A DNA stretch of 64,000 bases from Vulcanimicrobiota bacterium (GTDB lineage: Bacteria > Vulcanimicrobiota > JAJTBE01). Numbering within the stretch: position 1 is the first letter of the stretch; every line of letters starts with the position of its first letter. Shown here in pieces: positions 17,521 to 26,286 of the stretch. The notes beneath the pieces were generated by a model. That model had not been told where the DNA came from, did no database searches, and worked only from the letters and a program-made list of their open reading frames with translations. The position numbers were made by a program, and so were the translations under genes. The DNA is taken from contig JAIORV010000155.1 of the NCBI GenBank assembly GCA_021107945.1, positions 1-64,000 of the forward strand. The letters run 5' to 3'.

Positions 17521-18240
17521 TATGAGACTGTCGAAAATGTATTTTTCACCGCAGAGATCGCGGAGTTCGCAGAGAATAACCGGAGAAAAAACTTTGATAT
17601 CTCTGTGTCCTCTGTGATTAATTAAAGACTTCAAACTACTGAAATCATAGGGTTTTTCGATACTCTCATACGAGAAGTGGTGTTTGTCTAATCTCCACCC
17701 AACCTTGCCCTCATTTTTCTTTTCAGAATTCAGAAAAACTATACCTTGAAGATTTCATATTGGCATCCCGGTAGGCTTCAACTGAATCGTCTTATCAGAA
17801 ATTACTTCATTATATATAAGATCACTTATAAAAAAAGATTGACTTTGCAAAAAAGCCCAATGTATGGAAATGGAGAATTTCGGCAAAAAACGCCCATATT
17901 TACAAGCTTACCAAAGTCAAACTTAATCCCCAGAGCACAAAACCCCGCCATTCCACGGGGTTCCATTTCATTAATCAATTGACTCTGGTATCCGAAAATA
18001 AAATGGCGGTGAACTAAAATTTCCCGATCTCGGCCATACTAGAATCTCACCTGAAAACATCAAAAAACAGGGAATTTACAGGGAAATATTAAGTTTTTGG
18101 GTAGGTTCACTGGCATAAGGGAAAATCGAGATGGAACAAACATAGTAAAACAGAGGCTTTCCCCGATCAAAAAATCTCATAAAAACCCGATTTCCCTAAA
18201 AAGATAACAGGGAATTTTTTTGGGGTAGCAGGGAAAGATT
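17521..18240. repeat. Conserved non-coding tail of the recombinase module (copy 1)
   Basis: No gene is present. From about 17840 to 18240 the sequence matches 62565-62990 downstream of the other recombinase. Shared elements include a hairpin AACCCCG/CGGGGTT, the block AATAAAATGGCGGTGAACTA, and four CAGGGAA motifs, one of them in an inverted repeat with TTCCCT. Conservation outside coding sequence suggests an attachment site, replication or packaging site, or a structured RNA. A dispersed repeat of the CACCGCAGAGATCGCGGAG type lies at 17549-17575. Confidence 0.6.
17941..17962 (+). terminator. Hairpin after recombinase copy 1
   Basis: AACCCCG (17941-17947) pairs with CGGGGTT (17956-17962). The same hairpin, two pairs longer, occurs at 62669-62694 after copy 2. 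It looks like a terminator stem with a short T-run. Confidence 0.45.
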
Positions 18241-19440
18241 CTGGACCATCGATGCATCGAGGAAAAGCTTTTCAATCAACAGAAGAAGACGAACCCCGAT
18301 AAACCCTATTCCACCCTTTATCTTTACGATGTTTCATCCTCTTATGTCGAGGGCGAATGCAACGAGTTTGCCGCCTTCGGATATAATCGCGATGGCAAGA
18401 AGGACAAAAAACAGGTAGTTTATGGGCTTCTCACCGACGAGTACGGCGACCCCATATCTATCAAGGTTTTCAGGGGTAACACGAGTGACCCCAAGTCCGT
18501 GGAAGCTCAGATTGACAAGCTCAAGGTACGTTTTGCTTGCGAACATGTAGCTCTGGTCGGCGACAAAGGTATGATCCGGGGACCCCAGACCACGGCGATT
18601 AACAAGGCAAATCTGAACTATATAACCGGCATCACAAAGGCGGAAATCCGGACTCTGTTGAAAGAGGAAGTTCTGTAAATGGAGCTCTTTGATGTGGATG
18701 TGTGTGAGGTGACCGATACAAGAGACGGAGTTCGATATATCCTTCGTAAAAATCCATATCGGGGCGATGAAATGGCTCGCAACCGTCAGTCGAAAATCGA
18801 TGCTGTGGAAAAGAAGGTTGCAAGGGCGAATCTTTTTTTGAAAGAGCATTCCAGGGCAAAGGCGACCACGCAGATAAAGAATCTGAACACCTATGTCGAA
18901 AAACTTAAAATTGACAAATACATCACCGCTCTTGCGGACGATTCCACGAGTATCCTGAGCCTTCGGATTAAAGAGGAGAAGATACGGGATGTCGGTAAAA
19001 CTCGACGGCTGTTATGTGATAAAGACGAATCTTCCCACAAAAGTTGCCGATGCTAAAACTATTCACAAGCGATATAAATATCTGGCTCTGATGGAAAAGT
19101 CTTTCCGGATAATGAAAAGCAAGTTGGAAGTGTGTGTGATTTTTGTTCGAAAAGCCAATCGAACCAGAGCACACTTTTTCGTGGCAATGCTGGCGTACAA
19201 GATTGAGCGATATCTTCGAAAAAGCTGGATGGACTTTGATGCAACCGTCAGCGAGGGCATCAAACTGCCCTCCATGACTACCAGTTTTGTGCTCACCATT
19301 AGGAGATCAACGGATTGTCCGGGTTCTAAAACCCAACTCCCGTTGCTTGCAACTGCTGTCCAGAATAAATGTGGTTCTCCCTGAAATATTATCCTACAAG
19401 GATGTGTATCTTGACACTAGAAAAAAACTAAATCAATGTC
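18241..19440 (+). pseudogene. IS1634-family transposase remnant
   Basis: Translation gives a transposase-like protein (LYLYDVSSSYVEG, VFRGNTSDPKSVEAQI, VALVGDKGMI) interrupted by a stop at about 18676 and by frameshifts near 18990 and later. The sequence is about 85-90 per cent identical by eye to the C-terminal two thirds of the chimeric transposase at 47947-50070. The N-terminal end is missing, cut at the border with the recombinase-module tail. Shared right-end sequence continues to about 19520. Confidence 0.85.
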
Positions 19441-19668
19441 GTAAGAGTTAAGTAAAATCAATGGCTTGAGGCACTATTTCACTGTGTTAATTCTATGGAA
19501 GGTCCGTTGAAATAGGTTTGAGACTATCTTGACATTATATGATTTTGGAGAAATGTGTCGCATTCAGCTACAGTCGTCACAACTTAAACGCTATGTAATG
19601 GTGAAGAAAAAAAATGCCCATCTTATTGAGTGTAAGTCTTTCCCTGTGTCTATCAATCAGAAAAAACA

Positions 19669-20685
19669 CTATGAAAGGATTTGATCTTTTTCTGGGGTGA
19701 TCAAATCAAATAACAGATCGCCCTCCTCATCAATATCCAGGGAAATCCTCTCCCCCTCTTTCACATTCATCCTTGAAACACCGGAGTTTACGAATTTTCG
19801 CACTATCTTTTTGACCTTCCTGGCCCCCTCTTCCTGTGAAAATGCCGTCCTAGCCAGAACTCTCTTCGCAATATCGGATACCTCAATGCTAATCCCCATA
19901 TCTTCTTCAAGAGATCTTATTTCAATATCAAAGAGCTTTTCTATGTCTCCGGCATTTAAACTGTGGAAAGTCACGATATTTGAAAGTCTCCCCAGGAATT
20001 CCGGGGGAAAATATTGCCTGGCTGCCTGGAAAAACTTTTTCTTTTCATCGCCGGATATACCCCGATCTTTTCGAAATCCCACGCTTTCTTCTTCTTTCCT
20101 GTTGCCAAGATTGGAAGTCAAAATTACTATTGAATGTCTGAAATCGGCCTTGAGCCCGCTCTGATCGGTCAGAGAACCTTCGTCCATTATTTGAAGTAAA
20201 ATAGTATAAATATCAGGATGGGCCTTTTCAATTTCATCAAAGAGAACAAGAGAGTAAGGATTTTTTCGGACATTCTCAGTCAGAACTCCGCCTTCCTGGA
20301 ATCCAATATATCCGGGAGGCGCTCCAATGAGCTTGGACTTGGTATGGGATTCGCTCAATTCAGAACAGTCGATTCTGACCATCCTTTTCTTATCTCCGAA
20401 GTGAGCTTCTGCCATGACCTTTGCCATTTCGGTTTTCCCACAACCGCTCGGACCAATGAAAAGAAAAGAACCCATAGGCTTATAGAGATCACTTTTCACC
20501 CTCCGGGCGCTGAGATGGTCCAGCACGGTTCTCTTTGCTTCCTCCTGCCCCACTATCTTTTCCTGTAATGCTTTCTCAAGGGCAGAAAGGTTTCCCTCTC
20601 CCGATCTTACCCTGATCCTTTCAACAGGGATCCCGGTCTTTTCCGATACAATTTCCAAAATAGCCTTTTCGAAAAGTTCTGTCAT
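19669..20685 (-). CDS. ClpB/ClpA-type AAA+ D2 protein (split unfoldase, C-terminal half)
   Basis: The 338-residue protein corresponds to the second AAA+ module of ClpA/ClpB alone. It has Walker A GPSGCGKTE (78-86), pore loop GAPPGYIGF with Tyr126, Walker B LVLFDEIEKAH (Asp150-Glu151), sensor TSNLG, an arginine-finger region PPEFLGRL, and a ClpB-like small C-terminal domain. No D1, N-domain or IGF/L ClpP-docking loop is evident, so disaggregase-like rather than ClpP-linked action is more likely. It overlaps the D1 gene by four bases. I infer that D1 and D2 proteins assemble as a two-ring unfoldase acting on conjugates made by the E1/E2 enzymes of this operon. It is the last gene of the operon. 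Confidence 0.8.
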   Translation of the reverse strand: MTELFEKAILEIVSEKTGIPVERIRVRSGEGNLSALEKALQEKIVGQEEAKRTVLDHLSARRVKSDLYKPMGSFLFIGPSGCGKTEMAKVMAEAHFGDKKRMVRIDCSELSESHTKSKLIGAPPGYIGFQEGGVLTENVRKNPYSLVLFDEIEKAHPDIYTILLQIMDEGSLTDQSGLKADFRHSIVILTSNLGNRKEEESVGFRKDRGISGDEKKKFFQAARQYFPPEFLGRLSNIVTFHSLNAGDIEKLFDIEIRSLEEDMGISIEVSDIAKRVLARTAFSQEEGARKVKKIVRKFVNSGVSRMNVKEGERISLDIDEEGDLLFDLITPEKDQILS

Positions 20686-22007
20686 TTCCTTTCACTCCAT
20701 TTCTTCAGCAATTCGTTTAGCCTCTTAGCCGTAGCATAATCCCCTTCCTCAATAGCTTGCTCTATCTCTCTTTTAATATCTTCAATAGAATCCGCAGGCT
20801 GACCGACTTTGCTCATCTTACTCGTTTCCATACTCACTCTTGCGGCCGCCTCGTCAATCAATCCCAGAGCCTTGTCGGGAAAAGACCTATCCAGGAAGTA
20901 ATACCCGGACACATCAATGGCCATTTGCAGAATTTCATCGGGAATCTCGATCCCGTGGTGATCCTCCAGGTCAGCTCTCAGCCCCTCTAATATCTGCAGG
21001 GTCTCTTCTTCATTTGGTTCATTCACGATTATCTTTTCAAATCGCCTGCTCAACGCTCCATCAGTCTCAATTTTCCTGAAATCCCTTGGAGTGCAGGCGG
21101 CGATTACCCTCATGCCTCCCCTGGCAAGAGCGGGTTTTAATATCTCAACAACCGGGATATCTCCGCGGGCACCAAGCAGGCTTTGAAGCTCGTCAAAGAA
21201 GATTACCAGATGAGGATTGCTCTCCGCCTCTTCAATTATTTCCTTGATTCTATTTTCCACTTCTCCCTTGATCCCGGCCCCGGCCATCAGGTAGCCAGAA
21301 TTTATTTCGATAATCCGGATCCGTTTCAAGGAAGGGGGCACTTCAGCTTTCACAATTCTCTGCGCCAGGCCATATACTATAGTGGACTTTCCAGTACCGG
21401 AATTTCCAACCAAAACTGCGTTGGGCTTTTCTTTTTTGGAGAGAATAACCAGGAGACTTTCCATTTCCCTCTTTCTTCCAATCACGGCGGGAAGTTTCCC
21501 TTCCCTTGCCATCTTTGTGAGATCCCTTCCAAACCGGGACATCTTGAAATCTCTTTCTTTTTCTTCTTTGGGAATCTCGTAAACAAACCGGCCCTTTCTT
21601 GGCATTTCCAGAGCCTTTCCATCCAAGCCCAGAATGGAATCAATCCCGCTGAGGGCTTCCGGCAACTTGGGGGGCGAATCATTGGCAATGATTAGCTTCT
21701 GTCTAAATAATCTTAATCCACTGTGAAAGTCTCCCTTTATCCTCGCTACAAATCGCGTTTTGCCGGGTTGTACAGCGCCACCCTGGATAGATTGCCATTC
21801 CTGGTTTCTTCCCCTATATTGCACATTGCTTCCGATGTACACTTCACAGAGATTTCCGTTCACTCCAAGAAAAACTACGTCAGTTTGAGGCGGCTCGAAA
21901 ACATCTGGCAAGGAAATCGAACTCAAGACGACGAGTCCATTCTGAGTAAATTCCTTTGACAAAGTATTAAAGAGGATGGGATCATTTATGAAAATATCAA
22001 ATGCCAT
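20682..22007 (-). CDS. ClpB-type AAA+ D1 protein with unusual N-domain (split unfoldase)
   Basis: The 441-residue protein has an N-terminal region (about 1-115) unlike the Clp N-domain and not recognised by me, then a ClpA/B D1 module. DLTKMAREGKLPAVIGR is the classic entry motif, Walker A is GNSGTGKST (201-209), and Walker B is LVIFFDELQSL. The D1 pore loop, normally with an aromatic residue before Arg-Gly, reads GIKG. The end has an M-like/UVR-like helix (IEEGDYATAKRLNELL). The start at 22007 follows AAGGAGG; a longer frame reaches 22049. With the D2 gene it rebuilds a ClpB-like enzyme in two pieces. The N-domain is the probable substrate-recognition element, perhaps for the conjugated tag. 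Confidence 0.8.
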   Translation of the reverse strand: MAFDIFINDPILFNTLSKEFTQNGLVVLSSISLPDVFEPPQTDVVFLGVNGNLCEVYIGSNVQYRGRNQEWQSIQGGAVQPGKTRFVARIKGDFHSGLRLFRQKLIIANDSPPKLPEALSGIDSILGLDGKALEMPRKGRFVYEIPKEEKERDFKMSRFGRDLTKMAREGKLPAVIGRKREMESLLVILSKKEKPNAVLVGNSGTGKSTIVYGLAQRIVKAEVPPSLKRIRIIEINSGYLMAGAGIKGEVENRIKEIIEEAESNPHLVIFFDELQSLLGARGDIPVVEILKPALARGGMRVIAACTPRDFRKIETDGALSRRFEKIIVNEPNEEETLQILEGLRADLEDHHGIEIPDEILQMAIDVSGYYFLDRSFPDKALGLIDEAAARVSMETSKMSKVGQPADSIEDIKREIEQAIEEGDYATAKRLNELLKKWSERK

Positions 22008-22578
22008 GTCTTGCCTCCTTGTAAGGTAAGTATTCACGCCCGGCCACAACCTTTATTGGAGAGTAGCAAACCCTGAGTCCCTCTCTTTCAACCGCCCAGG
22101 GCCATATGACAGGGACATCGTCAGGGTCGAAAGTGATAATCGGAGAGAAGAATCTCTTCATTTCGGGATTGTAATCAAATACAGCCTCAATATATCCCAG
22201 GTCTCCCTTTGCAAATCCGGCCTTTTTGCTGAGAAAACCGTTCCAATGAGTAGGATGAGAGTGGATGTCTCCTACCCATATATGCGAATCTTCGATTCGC
22301 AGCCAGAATGCAAGCCTATGATTTCCCCAGTCTGAGTCCGGGCGGAAGACAGATTCACCTGAACCAGAATTATCAAATTCGAACACATCAATGCCTTCCT
22401 GTCCCTTTGGTCCCCAGAGTTTACCTCCAGATTCAGACGGCATATTGCCGATCGTTTCAAGAAGGTGGTTCAATGCCCATTTCGTAATGAAAACAGGAGG
22501 CCCAATCGGGAACCCATTATCTCCGGCTACTCGAAAACTACGCACTTTGTCGATCACCAACCTTTCTTTTATTGTCAC
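21997..22578 (-). CDS. JAMM/JAB (MPN+) metalloprotease, soluble
   Basis: The 193-residue protein carries a JAMM zinc site: Glu49 in SESGGKLWG, His106-x-His108 in GDIHSHP, and Asp126 in KGDLGYI, with Ser117 between. The spacing from the HxH to the Asp is longer than the textbook S-x2-D. JAMM enzymes remove ubiquitin-like proteins or process tag precursors in bacterial E1/E2 operons. It lacks a signal peptide or membrane segment. GTG start at 22578. It overlaps the D1 unfoldase gene by 11 bases and follows the E1 gene by 13 bases. It is clearly paralogous to the JAMM domain at 23564-25042. Confidence 0.8.
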   Translation of the reverse strand: MTIKERLVIDKVRSFRVAGDNGFPIGPPVFITKWALNHLLETIGNMPSESGGKLWGPKGQEGIDVFEFDNSGSGESVFRPDSDWGNHRLAFWLRIEDSHIWVGDIHSHPTHWNGFLSKKAGFAKGDLGYIEAVFDYNPEMKRFFSPIITFDPDDVPVIWPWAVEREGLRVCYSPIKVVAGREYLPYKEARHGI

Positions 22579-22591
22579 CGATGAATTCTTC

Positions 22592-23473
22592 TCATGAAGG
22601 CTTTCCTAGGCATACCGGGCAATTGGGGTCAAATTCCGTCTTAAGCCAAACCGAATCCATTGAAAATAGCATGGATTTAATTTCCCGGGCATAGTCCCTG
22701 GGTTGCACCGGAAGATCACCCAAAATTGCGTCCCATACCATATTTCCCCAGAGATATTCGGGCGAGCACCTTACCATAATATCGTTTCGAAAATCCATCT
22801 CCCGGAAGAATTTGCCCATTAATGAATCTTGCCTCCGCTCCAGGATGGCTACCGAGACTTTGAGGGCAATCATATCAATGAATTGACAGTCAATGATGGA
22901 TCCCCTGGCACCGTGAAGATCGGTTGTTAAATCGCCCTGGCTCTTGAATTCCTGGAATCTTTCCCTGGCGATACACCGGTAGCAAGGCGTGATTCCTGGA
23001 ATTGTCCACACTATACGTCCGCCAAGTGCTCCAATGTGAACACCGATAAAAATTGCAGGAATATTATAGGCAACACTTAGATCGTTCAGTAAAGCCTGAG
23101 CTTTGAACTGGTCGGTACCAGCAATAATCAGGTCTGCTCCATTGACCAATTCCTGGATTTCGTCTCCGTCCATCTGGCAGATGTCCTTTCGAAATCTCTT
23201 AACCTTTACGTCAGGATTAATTTCCTCGATTCTTTTTCCAAGAGCGTCAACCTTGTATTGTCCAATGTCCTTCATTGTATAAACGGTTCTTGAAAGATTG
23301 GATATTTCAACTGTATCCATATCTCCAATGCGAATCTCCGCAGGACAAAGTCGGGCAAGTTTCTCTGTTGCATAACTCCCGGCTCCCTGGCCCACCACGG
23401 TAATCACCTTTTCGTGGAATTCCCTGGAGACAATCCCTTCCAGCCTGCTAATGTATTCTTTCATTGTATCCAT
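22592..23473 (-). CDS. ThiF/E1-like adenylating enzyme
   Basis: The 293-residue protein has the E1 superfamily nucleotide loop VGQGAGS (28-33), the catalytic Asp51 and Arg62 of DMDTVEISNLSRT, the GTD motif (Asp121), and a zinc site formed by CYRC (164/167) and CPVC (285/288). These mark an enzyme that adenylates the C-terminus of a ubiquitin-like protein or peptide and may take it as a thioester. Like Prok-E1 proteins in JAB/E2 operons it has no rhodanese or UFD domain. Neighbours on both sides are JAMM proteases. The start at 23473 has an ATG nine bases downstream as an alternative. Confidence 0.85.
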   Translation of the reverse strand: MDTMKEYISRLEGIVSREFHEKVITVVGQGAGSYATEKLARLCPAEIRIGDMDTVEISNLSRTVYTMKDIGQYKVDALGKRIEEINPDVKVKRFRKDICQMDGDEIQELVNGADLIIAGTDQFKAQALLNDLSVAYNIPAIFIGVHIGALGGRIVWTIPGITPCYRCIARERFQEFKSQGDLTTDLHGARGSIIDCQFIDMIALKVSVAILERRQDSLMGKFFREMDFRNDIMVRCSPEYLWGNMVWDAILGDLPVQPRDYAREIKSMLFSMDSVWLKTEFDPNCPVCLGKPS

Positions 23474-23563
23474 TTCATTTCACAATCCTTTACATCCAGA
23501 CAATATCTTGCGCAGGATACCCTGGCAGAAGATTCTCAGAACTTGTGCATATGCAAACTATTA

Positions 23564-25042
23564 TTAAGGCTTTATTCTCTTTCTGAAAGCCAGCAATGCG
23601 ATGGTTATCAACACCAGAACAATCAGGCACCACGCGGGCAGAGTATTATCCCAAAATAGTCCTCCAAATGCCAAAAGGTTCTTATTGATCCACAGAACAT
23701 AGAACTGCGCTATGCGCTCAAGCCAGGTAGGCTGGACAAATGAGATTGTCAAGATGCTTGTCAACGCCACAATAATCCCAATCAAAGTGGAAAAAATGGT
23801 CAATGATGGGAAGGTGTCCAGGGAATCCAATGCATCTTGGGACTTGCTCCAGAGCCCTTTCAGGCGAGGGAGAATTGAACGATCTTGAGCAAGAGCCTGA
23901 CAGGCGTCTTCATTGGAATCAGATTCATGTTTTGGTAGAGGTTTACTCGGAGGTTCCTCTCCCTTATTCGAGGAATCAACTTGAGAAGGTTCATATGAGG
24001 GAGATTGTCTATGGCGCCCACGAGTTTCTGGATTAGAGGGAAAATTTGAATCGGAAATAGCTGTAAAACTGGACATGCTTCTCAATCCCCAGGGAAAATA
24101 GGCATTCAACGACTTGAATATTGCAAGAGCATCAATTAAAGGTAAAACGGGTTGGTAAGGTTGAGAAATTGAAATATTGATATTAATAGGCTGAATGATC
24201 TCTTGCTTTCCCGATTTATCGCAGGAATTCTCATTTACAATCCCTGTCGGTTCTGCATGTCGCTCCTCTTCATTAGAAACTCTGGCTTCCTCTACGATTG
24301 ACTCCTTGTACTCATCGGAGATCCCTGTCCCGGTGGTATTATCTCGATTGGGAAAGGAATCCCGGGTTACAGTCTCTTCGGTTACAATATCTTTTTTGCT
24401 TTCAAGTTCTTTCTCCCAATATGGATTATAAATTCTTTCTGGAAATTTGTCAGCCTTACATACTACGAGTTCTGCAAAATATAATTCAGGCGGATTCCCG
24501 CGCCTGCAAATCCAGGGCCATAGCCTGGGAATCTTGCCTTTTCCGGTATTTGTCAGTATCGGCAGAGCAAAAAACTCCATCCATTCATTCTGCCTGAAGA
24601 CCTCCTCCACATACCCCATGTCCCCAAGACCTTCTCCAGATTTACTGGACGGACGACCAAATTTTTTACCAGGGTGGGTGTGGATGTCGCCGTTCCAGAC
24701 CCGCATAATGGTCTCCGGAACATCGAGATGGTAGTGTACCCTTTCTGAACCCCAATCTTTATCCGGGGCATATACAACCCCATTAGCTTGTCGGGAGCCA
24801 TTGATGTCAAATTCAATCCGATCAAAACCCATCAGGTCTTTTGGACCGAAACCCTTTGCCCCGGTTTCGGGGGGAAGTTTTCCGACGGTTAATAGCAGTT
24901 CCCTTATAGCTTCATTCGTAAAGCACATGGGCAATGGGGACTTTTCCACTTTACTGCCCAGGATATTTCTGGCATCCTCAAGCGAGGCAATCTGGAACTC
25001 CGGGCAATCAGCAAAGCAATTATTGCTTGAGTCACTACTCAC
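23564..25042 (-). CDS. Membrane-anchored JAMM/JAB metalloprotease
   Basis: The 492-residue protein has an N-terminal JAMM domain (about 35-210) with Glu59 in PPETGAKGF, His121-x-His123 in GDIHTHP and Asp141 in LGDMGY. A long low-complexity hydrophilic linker follows (about 225-405, Ser/Asn/Pro/Glu-rich, with a VPLI-like hydrophobic island). Two membrane segments end the protein (about 408-432 and 450-485) with a basic RKRIKP tail. GTG start follows GGAGGAAG. The design places a deconjugating or tag-processing protease at the membrane. It is paralogous to the soluble JAMM two genes downstream. Whether the catalytic domain faces the cytoplasm is inferred from the lack of a signal peptide. Confidence 0.8.
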   Translation of the reverse strand: MSSDSSNNCFADCPEFQIASLEDARNILGSKVEKSPLPMCFTNEAIRELLLTVGKLPPETGAKGFGPKDLMGFDRIEFDINGSRQANGVVYAPDKDWGSERVHYHLDVPETIMRVWNGDIHTHPGKKFGRPSSKSGEGLGDMGYVEEVFRQNEWMEFFALPILTNTGKGKIPRLWPWICRRGNPPELYFAELVVCKADKFPERIYNPYWEKELESKKDIVTEETVTRDSFPNRDNTTGTGISDEYKESIVEEARVSNEEERHAEPTGIVNENSCDKSGKQEIIQPININISISQPYQPVLPLIDALAIFKSLNAYFPWGLRSMSSFTAISDSNFPSNPETRGRHRQSPSYEPSQVDSSNKGEEPPSKPLPKHESDSNEDACQALAQDRSILPRLKGLWSKSQDALDSLDTFPSLTIFSTLIGIIVALTSILTISFVQPTWLERIAQFYVLWINKNLLAFGGLFWDNTLPAWCLIVLVLITIALLAFRKRIKP

Positions 25043-25057
25043 CAGCGCTTCCTCCTT

Positions 25058-25432
25058 TCAGGGGGGATTGGGAAATTTTCCCGATTCCATAAGAATGCTA
25101 AAGCATTGACACCAATAACGGGCTCTATAGAGCGCAGAAGAGAAATCTGGCTGATCCATACCAAGATCAATCAATCCGTCATATCGCAAATGTGAAGTTT
25201 GATATGAGTAAGGGTTTTCGCCCCAGGGATTGTAAATACAATATGCCCTGGCCTGTTCTCCATTGGGAGATGCCTTAATCTCGATCCGATAAATTCGCCC
25301 ATCGGAGTCAGTGAAGTCTTCAATGAAACATAGAATTCCGTCCTCAATGCCGATCAAGGCATTGGGATTAAGGCCCTTCATTTTTTCAATGATCTTATGT
25401 TGAACATCTACTCCATCACTTGTGGGTTCCAT
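25058..25432 (-). CDS. E2-like protein lacking the catalytic Cys (UEV-like paralogue)
   Basis: The 124-residue protein is a clear paralogue of the next upstream gene: NPNALIGIE, the RIYxIEIKASP strand, YNPWGENPYSY, SHLRYDGLIDLG and RARYWCQCFSILMESG all align. At the position of the candidate catalytic Cys80 of the paralogue this protein has Asp89, and it also lacks a ten-residue loop downstream. The UBC-like reading rests on the order strand, proline-rich loop, His motif, Cys site, helix. If correct, it resembles eukaryotic Cys-less E2 variants that act as partners of active E2s. RBS GAGGAG. It lies 15 bases before the membrane JAMM gene. Confidence 0.6.
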   Translation of the reverse strand: MEPTSDGVDVQHKIIEKMKGLNPNALIGIEDGILCFIEDFTDSDGRIYRIEIKASPNGEQARAYCIYNPWGENPYSYQTSHLRYDGLIDLGMDQPDFSSALYRARYWCQCFSILMESGKFPNPP

Positions 25433-25474
25433 TTCTGCTCACTCCTCATTCAGGATTCCCTGATAACTAATATA

Positions 25475-25843
25475 TCATGGATCGGGGAACTCCCCGGATT
25501 CCATTAAGCGGCTAAAAGCTGTGCACCAGTAACGGGCACGAAGGATTGCTGTCTCCACATCCATGGGAGAAGAATAAAGGTCCTTATGAACATCATTTCC
25601 AAGGCACAAGAATTCATCTTCATGCAAATGGGACTCTATATAGGAATACGGATTCTTGCCCCAGGGATTGTAACGGCAGAATCCGATTGCCTTTTTTCCA
25701 TCGGGAGTGGCCTGGATCTCGATCGAGAACATCCTTCCATCAGGATCTATGACATGCTCAACCATGCAAATTCGGCCATCGCTTTCTATACCGATAAGTG
25801 CATTTGGATTTAACTCCTTCATTATTTCTGAAGCTTTGCTCAT
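25475..25843 (-). CDS. E2-like (UBC-fold) conjugating protein, candidate catalytic Cys80
   Basis: The 122-residue protein has an E2-like order: a strand-rich N-terminal half ending in YNPWGKNPYSY, a His-containing turn SHLHEDEFLCLG with Cys80 where E2s place the thioester cysteine, and a C-terminal helix with RARYWCTAFSRLMES. Overall similarity to UBC proteins is weak, so the assignment depends on motif order and on the E1 and two JAMM neighbours. Cys107 is shared by both paralogues and is more likely structural. The start at 25843 follows GGAAAGGAGG; a longer frame to 25924 adds a basic stretch without an SD. It would pass an activated tag from the E1 to a target. Confidence 0.6.
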   Translation of the reverse strand: MSKASEIMKELNPNALIGIESDGRICMVEHVIDPDGRMFSIEIQATPDGKKAIGFCRYNPWGKNPYSYIESHLHEDEFLCLGNDVHKDLYSSPMDVETAILRARYWCTAFSRLMESGEFPDP

Positions 25844-25977
25844 GTTTATCCTCCTTTCCAAAGGTAGGGGAAAAGGGTGGCAGAATATTATGGGTTTGCG
25901 TCTTTTATTCCGCCACCCGATCATCCCATAGCGGCCCCTTACCGAATATGCCCGGGTGGGACCTCCTTGCGAGCCTT

Positions 25978-26172
25978 CTATAAGGCTTCTGGATCCACGT
26001 GATATTCGCCCGATGGCACAGATTGGCGCGCCTGCCTCAGGGCTTCAGCGTCAACGTGATACTCTCCACTAGGAACACTCTGACGAGCTCTCCTCAACGC
26101 TTCAGCATCCACTGCATAAGCCCCCTCAGGCACGACCACACCAACTGCGAGCAGATCTTTCCTTCCTACCAT
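25978..26172 (-). CDS. 64-residue tandem-repeat peptide of the ubiquitin-like operon
   Basis: After a short leader (MVGRKDLLAVGVV) the peptide consists of two full 19-residue units and one partial unit of the form VPSGEYHVDAEALRQARQS, ending HVDPEAL at the stop. The second and third units spell the same residues with different codons (for example Ser as AGT in one and TCG in the other, Pro CCT/CCA, Asp GAC/GAT), so the protein sequence and not the DNA is being conserved. It has no C-terminal Gly-Gly and does not look like a beta-grasp ubiquitin. The start at 26172 follows AAAGGAGG. As the first substantial gene before E2, JAMM and E1, it is a candidate tag, substrate or multi-core precursor. 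Confidence 0.65.
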   Translation of the reverse strand: MVGRKDLLAVGVVVPEGAYAVDAEALRRARQSVPSGEYHVDAEALRQARQSVPSGEYHVDPEAL

Positions 26173-26286
26173 ATTCACACCTCCTTTCATTATTATAAAC
26201 ACTATATAGGTGAAAATCTTGCACCGGGATTCCTCGAATTTATTTAAGAGATTCTGAGCAGAGAACATTTAGCTGTGAACAGATTT

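Noticed and set aside
25978-26172. Repeat peptide as a classical ubiquitin-like protein
   Set aside because: Too short per unit, no beta-grasp pattern and no C-terminal Gly-Gly; kept as a tag or precursor candidate only.
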